Shown one piece after another: positions 7,160-10,990 of a stretch of DNA of 10,990 nt. The notes under the pieces were generated by a model, which did not search any database, was not told where the DNA came from, and saw only the letters and a program-made list of their open reading frames with translations. Position numbers and translations under genes: made by a program. Position 1 is the stretch's first letter. Every line of letters starts with the position of its first letter. The DNA is from JBCAWW01 sp039024315 (GTDB taxonomy: Bacteria; Bacteroidota; Bacteroidia; J057), in NCBI GenBank assembly GCA_039024315.1, contig JBCCQN010000250.1:1-10990 (forward strand), read 5' to 3'.

Positions 7160-8023
7160 ATGAAACTCTGGACTACCTACTTATTTTGTGTGATTTTGCC
7201 TTTGCTGGGCTGGAGTCAGAGCGGCAAGGTGCATGACAATCTCAGCCTGACCAGCAAAATTCTCAAAAGCGAACGCAATTATGCGATCTATCTGCCACCG
7301 GATTATGAGACTTCCGAGCGCGCTTATCCGGTACTGTATCTGCTGCATGGTGCTACCGACGATCACACCGGCTGGGTACAATTTGGCGAAGTCCTCCACA
7401 TTACCGACAAAGCCATCCGTGAAGGTAAAGCTACCCCTATGATCATCGTGATGCCCGATGCGGATACTGAAGTGATGGGTTATTTTAACGATTACAAGGA
7501 CGAATGGCGCTATGAGGATTTCTTTTTTGATGAGTTCATCCCTCACGTAGAATCTACCTATCGCATCAAGGCACAAAAGCGTTTTAGAGCGGTAGCAGGC
7601 CTTTCGATGGGCGGCGGTGGCTCCTTTATCTATGCTTTGCACCGCCCAGATATGTTTTCTTCGGCTTGTCCACTCAGCGCGAGTTGTGGCCCAGTGAATA
7701 TAGGCGAAATGGAAGGCTTTCGTCGTTTCTGGAACCTTGCTGGGGCGAATAAAGAGGACTTGGAGAAATACTACAACCGCTATGCAGTTTTGCCTTTGAT
7801 CGAGGCTGCTTCGGCCGAAGAACTACGTTCTGTACGCTGGTATATCGACTGCGGGGACGACGACTTTTTGTACGAAGGCAACTCGATGGTGCACATTGCG
7901 CTACGTAGAAAGGAAGTACCCCATGAGTTTCGTATTCGCGATGGGGCCCACAATTGGACCTATTGGCGAGAATCCTTGCCTGAGGTGCTGCATTTTGTTT
8001 CGCAGGCTTTCCATCAGTATTAG
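7160..8023 (+). CDS. Secreted esterase, alpha/beta hydrolase (esterase D / CE1-like)
   Basis: A 287-residue serine hydrolase of the putative-esterase family (PF00756 type; relatives include S-formylglutathione hydrolase, feruloyl and acetyl-xylan esterases and enterochelin esterase). Residues 1-20 form a signal peptide (basic start, hydrophobic core, likely cut near WSQS), so it is exported to the periplasm or outside. In order: YAIYLPPDYE (41-50); VLYLLHGATDDHTGW (58-72) with the oxyanion-hole region; MIIVMPDAD (94-102); the nucleophile elbow GLSMGG with Ser149; an acidic residue in CGDDDFLYEGN (231-241); and the likely catalytic His264 in GAHNWTYW. The triad looks complete, so it should be active on acyl esters; the natural substrate is not evident. 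It has repeat elements on both sides and no carbohydrate-utilisation genes beside it, so a role in polysaccharide breakdown is only a possibility. Confidence 0.9.
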   Translation: MKLWTTYLFCVILPLLGWSQSGKVHDNLSLTSKILKSERNYAIYLPPDYETSERAYPVLYLLHGATDDHTGWVQFGEVLHITDKAIREGKATPMIIVMPDADTEVMGYFNDYKDEWRYEDFFFDEFIPHVESTYRIKAQKRFRAVAGLSMGGGGSFIYALHRPDMFSSACPLSASCGPVNIGEMEGFRRFWNLAGANKEDLEKYYNRYAVLPLIEAASAEELRSVRWYIDCGDDDFLYEGNSMVHIALRRKEVPHEFRIRDGAHNWTYWRESLPEVLHFVSQAFHQY

Positions 8024-8028
8024 ACTAG

Positions 8029-8084
8029 CCGCTGCGCGGAACGCTTATTCGAATATTATGGCGGCACAAAATATTGTGCCGCCA
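8029..8084. repeat. REP-like element, copy 3 (right arm not recognisable)
   Basis: Directly after the esterase stop. The left arm GCTGCGCGGAACGCT (8031-8045) is identical to copy 1, and the identity covers 18 bases. The central structure differs from copies 1 and 2: TGGCGGCACAA (8059-8069) and TTGTGCCGCCA (8074-8084) form a perfect 11-base-pair stem with a 4-base loop. A GCGGCA core is shared with copy 2. The expected right arm is absent or decayed (AGCTTTTTAAC at 8090-8100). The hairpin plus the later T run (8093-8097) could also act as a weak terminator for the esterase, though the T run starts nine bases after the stem. Confidence 0.7.
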
Positions 8085-8122
8085 GCCAAAGCTTTTTAAC
8101 TTGTCAGGACAAAGCACCATCC

Positions 8123-9463
8123 ATGTCCGAAAGCATAACGTATCAGTATGCCCGCCCCTCTCAGCTCAGGCAGGCAGGCGGCAACGAACAACTCTTCCTT
8201 TCTCAATACAGCGAAATTGCCAAGCCCGAGGCGAGTTGCTTCTTTTGGGGGCGACTCAACGAAGCTTTTATCACCGCTAGATGTCTTCTGACCCTAAGCA
8301 AAATCGTCCAATCTAGCTTCAATTTATCGCCCTTTCAGCTTGCGATGCTCAAAGACCCGATTGTAACCGCAGGTAATAAGACTTTACGCTTTGAGGGCTT
8401 TTCGCATTGTGCGGGGGTCTATGGGCGAGTTGATGTATTAGCAGCCGCGCAGGATGGCGAATTTCCTGCCGCCGGCACTACCAATGTGGACTTCAATGCC
8501 CCCATGCTCAATGCCCTCGCCCGCATCCGTCCGAAACAATCCGTAGTACTTTCGGTGGGAGAAAAAGAAGTCAGCCTAGAGCAAGAGGGTCAAAAAGTGA
8601 TCGAACGTAAGGTGCCCTTGCCCACTAAGTGGATCAAAGGTCTGACGACGGTACAGATTTTCTTGGCGCAAACCGAGCCTTTTTTTCGCTTCAATCGAGT
8701 GCAGGCCCAGCAATTGTTTAGGAGTCTCCCCAAGGGCAATCCCAAACAAGATTACTATCTCAGTCAGCGAGGCAGTCGGCCTTTGTTTTCGCCCATGAAG
8801 CAAGCAAAAGCGGTTTGTGTAGGCGGGGTACATCGCTTACGATTATTAGAACCCCTTTTGCCCTTGGCTCAATCTTTAGAAGTATATGCGCAGCCAGAGA
8901 TGCAGGCCACTACTTGGGTGCTTTCTTTTGGTGCTGTCCGCTTTACGATGTCCCTGTCCAGAGAGACTTGGCGGGGATTTTCGGGAGAAGGCGCGGCCTT
9001 AGAATCATTAGTCGCCGATGTACCCCAGACTTGGATCGAAAGACTTGATCAGTATAGCTATGCCAACCAGACCTTTAACCCGACTTTGTTGGCGATAGAT
9101 GAAAACCTCAATGAGGCGCAGCTTTCTCAGTTGACGGGCAGGCTGGCAGCCATGGGGCTATTAGGTTTTGATCTGCATGATAACGCTTATTTCTACCGCC
9201 GCTTACCCTTCAAACTGGATCGAATCCTTCGTCTCAATCCGCGCATGAAAAATGCTGAGAAACTCGTAGCTGAGGGCAAGGTCGAAATCGTTGCGCGAAG
9301 CGCTGCAAAAATAGAAGCCAGAGTCGCCGGTACGGACGTCAAGCATACGGTCATCATTGAAGCAGAACGAGCCCGCTGTACCTGTACTTGGTTTAGCCGT
9401 CATCAAGGCGAAAGAGGCCCTTGCAAGCATATTTTGGCCGTCAAAAAACTGCTCAATGGATAA
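8123..9463 (+). CDS. SWIM zinc-finger family protein
   Basis: A 446-residue protein. The C-terminus has the SWIM motif CxC-x12-CxH: Cys419, Cys421, Cys434 and His436, followed by ILAVKKLL. SWIM fingers bind one zinc and are thought to contact DNA or proteins. The N-terminal and middle parts contain the stretches typical of the bacterial stand-alone family: FEGFSHCAGVYGRVDVL (90-106), GTTNVDFNAPMLNALARI (118-135), and a long middle region with alternating strands. Residues about 320-363 (ENLNEAQLSQLTGRLAAMG, then LLGFDLHDNAYFYRRLPF) look like a winged-helix fold, which is my inference. The ATG at 8123 follows repeat copy 3. Its stop overlaps the start of the next gene by 8 bases, implying coupled translation. 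Related loci elsewhere often encode a MoxR AAA+ ATPase and a VWA protein, none of which is inside this window. Confidence 0.92.
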   Translation: MSESITYQYARPSQLRQAGGNEQLFLSQYSEIAKPEASCFFWGRLNEAFITARCLLTLSKIVQSSFNLSPFQLAMLKDPIVTAGNKTLRFEGFSHCAGVYGRVDVLAAAQDGEFPAAGTTNVDFNAPMLNALARIRPKQSVVLSVGEKEVSLEQEGQKVIERKVPLPTKWIKGLTTVQIFLAQTEPFFRFNRVQAQQLFRSLPKGNPKQDYYLSQRGSRPLFSPMKQAKAVCVGGVHRLRLLEPLLPLAQSLEVYAQPEMQATTWVLSFGAVRFTMSLSRETWRGFSGEGAALESLVADVPQTWIERLDQYSYANQTFNPTLLAIDENLNEAQLSQLTGRLAAMGLLGFDLHDNAYFYRRLPFKLDRILRLNPRMKNAEKLVAEGKVEIVARSAAKIEARVAGTDVKHTVIIEAERARCTCTWFSRHQGERGPCKHILAVKKLLNG

Positions 9464-10990
9464 GCAAGAGCCCCAGCTCAAAGCCTTGTTTGAGGCGGAA
9501 GACCAAGAGGCTTTGATTGGTTTTTTTATTGTGCTCTCCTCCGGAGAACGCAGGAAACTAGCGCCTCTAGTCAAAGCGCAAATGAAGGCGTGGCAAGTAA
9601 ATGATTGGTGGTGGCATAATCGTTTTGGCAGCGACCAAAGGATGTTGGTGCTGCATACAGCAGGCTTATTTTGTTTTACTCTTAGCGAGTATGAAAAAGC
9701 TCGTTTTGCCCTTTTCCAAAAAATGCATCCCTTACTCAAGCGTTGGGCACCGGACTGGCTAGACCGCTATATGATCAATTTCCGGGCGATTTATGCGATC
9801 TCCTATGATTGGCTGATGCAATTAGAAATGGCTGGTACTTATTACGCCTCGGGCGAGACAGTGGTCAAATTCCTCCCACAGTATTTGTTTAAGCACCACC
9901 AAGAAGGACGAAACAATAAGCGCTCTTTCGATCCTCAAAAGCTACTACGCTATCCGCAAACCACCCAACGACACATCGGGCATCTTTTCCAGTTTCCTTC
10001 TGAAATCCATCGTGTAGAAAGCTATGATGTCCATGATATAGACCCTCAGCCCGCTAAGTGGAAGTATAGCATCGCCTATTTGATCACAGAAGGTCATCTG
10101 GATCGACTAGAGATTTTAAAGGAGTCGCTTCGCGCAACGCTCCGTCAGTTCATCAAGCCCTTGACCAATTGGTTTATTGATCTCTTTGTCTATCTCCAGC
10201 CTAATCAGGAGGAGTTACAGGCCCTCCAAGCAGAGCTCATCCAATGCTTAGTTTGTCCCCAAGCAAAAGTAGTGCGTATTGCCATCAACCAGCTCAAAAA
10301 ACTGGTAAAGGAGCCAGATTTTCAAACTCAAGATGTAGTAGCAGCAGTGGCTCCGCATCTACAATCTGAAACCAAGGCAGTGGTCAAGGCAGCCCTCGGT
10401 CTCTACCAAAGGCTCGCTCCCACTGCTCCCAAATTACAGCTTCAGATGTCAGAGCATCTTGCCATGCTTTTTTTGCTCCAAGACGCAAAGCTTCAAGCAC
10501 AAGGAGCAGACTTTTTGGTCAAATATGCTGACCCTTCTCATCCGGCTTTGCAAGGGCAACTTGCCTTGCTGCAGGATTCGATGCTGAGCGCTACTAAGGA
10601 GACCTTGCAGCCATTTCTGCATGAAAAATCAGTAGCTACGATCGAAGAAGAAATAGATTGGGGAGAGGTAGTTACCCCACTTGATCCTAGCCGAGCCTTC
10701 TCCATGCCAAGCAATGTCGATGACTTGGTTTACCTATGTCTGCAAGCCTTAGAAAGCGACGATCTCACCGCCCAATTGTTGGTGCCGGGAGCGCTGCAAC
10801 TTTGGTTTCATGATCTCAAAGGGGCTGATTTGGATAAGTTTGGACCAGTGGTGCAGAAGGCCTGTAAGCTGATCCAAAAAGGCGACATCCCTTTTGGCAA
10901 CATGTTTCAGTACTATCTGGTCTATTTTATACTGGCGGTGATAGAAAAATTGATTGAGCGTTCTCCGCAGGAAGGAGCAGGACTTCGCAA
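9456..10990 (+). CDS. HEAT-like helical protein, DUF6493-like, 3' end outside window
   Basis: I translated this frame by hand: the ATG at 9456 opens 511 codons without a stop to the right edge, so the gene is incomplete. It begins inside the last codons of the SWIM gene (8-base overlap). The N-terminus reads LKALFEAEDQEALIGFFIVL followed by SSGERRKLAPLV, a fold start I associate with DUF6493, a family found next to SWIM proteins; that name is from memory and not certain. Residues about 45-165 are rich in Trp, Tyr and Phe. Residues about 265-390 look like HEAT/ARM repeats, with helix pairs such as KVVRIAINQLKKLV, VVKAALGLYQRLAP and KLQAQGADFLVKYADPSHP. No catalytic motif, signal peptide or membrane segment is visible. 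The likely role is a scaffold or binding partner for the SWIM protein. Codon use resembles its neighbour, so the two appear to belong together. Confidence 0.85.
   Translation, partial: MDKQEPQLKALFEAEDQEALIGFFIVLSSGERRKLAPLVKAQMKAWQVNDWWWHNRFGSDQRMLVLHTAGLFCFTLSEYEKARFALFQKMHPLLKRWAPDWLDRYMINFRAIYAISYDWLMQLEMAGTYYASGETVVKFLPQYLFKHHQEGRNNKRSFDPQKLLRYPQTTQRHIGHLFQFPSEIHRVESYDVHDIDPQPAKWKYSIAYLITEGHLDRLEILKESLRATLRQFIKPLTNWFIDLFVYLQPNQEELQALQAELIQCLVCPQAKVVRIAINQLKKLVKEPDFQTQDVVAAVAPHLQSETKAVVKAALGLYQRLAPTAPKLQLQMSEHLAMLFLLQDAKLQAQGADFLVKYADPSHPALQGQLALLQDSMLSATKETLQPFLHEKSVATIEEEIDWGEVVTPLDPSRAFSMPSNVDDLVYLCLQALESDDLTAQLLVPGALQLWFHDLKGADLDKFGPVVQKACKLIQKGDIPFGNMFQYYLVYFILAVIEKLIERSPQEGAGLR

Noticed and set aside
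9203..9739. Minus-strand open frame (about 178 codons) across the SWIM/HEAT junction
   Set aside because: It is antisense to two well-supported overlapping genes and shows no family motif.

Overview
The window looks like chromosomal DNA from a member of the Bacteroidota, probably a Saprospiria- or Lewinella-like marine lineage. This rests on the ileS, dksA/traR-like, lspA gene order, a TAnnTTTG-type -7 box in front of ileS, a single-cysteine TraR/DksA protein of the kind common in this phylum, and a SWIM-protein/HEAT-like gene pair I associate with it. The lineage is inferred from gene content only. There are no rRNA or tRNA genes, CRISPR arrays, integrases or transposases.

Left part (1-6402), all on the minus strand. 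From high to low coordinates there is a likely operon: eukaryote-like isoleucyl-tRNA synthetase (ileS), a TraR/DksA-type regulator, signal peptidase II (lspA), and then NuoF, the NADH-binding subunit of complex I. NuoF has no other nuo genes beside it and is closed by a good intrinsic terminator at 458-488. Beyond an intergenic palindrome cluster lies the 5' part of a GNAT acetyltransferase that runs off the left edge.

Middle (6403-8122), plus strand. A short divergent promoter region separates ileS from a small predicted lipoprotein of unknown function. Next comes a secreted esterase of the esterase-D / CE1-like alpha/beta-hydrolase type. The gaps on both sides of the esterase carry inverted-repeat elements that match the one downstream of nuoF.

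Right part (8123-10990), plus strand. A SWIM zinc-finger protein overlaps by 8 bases a long alpha-helical, HEAT-like protein (DUF6493-like) that runs off the right edge. This pair looks like the start of a multi-gene system. Related SWIM loci often also encode a MoxR-type AAA+ ATPase and a VWA protein, which would be expected beyond the window.

The points most worth checking are: (1) the class I signature HxGH of IleRS is replaced by GIHH, a swap tied to very high mupirocin resistance in IleRS2 enzymes; (2) a REP-like family of intergenic palindromes bounded by a 15-base arm, in three copies; (3) the overlapping SWIM/HEAT-like pair; (4) the isolated nuoF.
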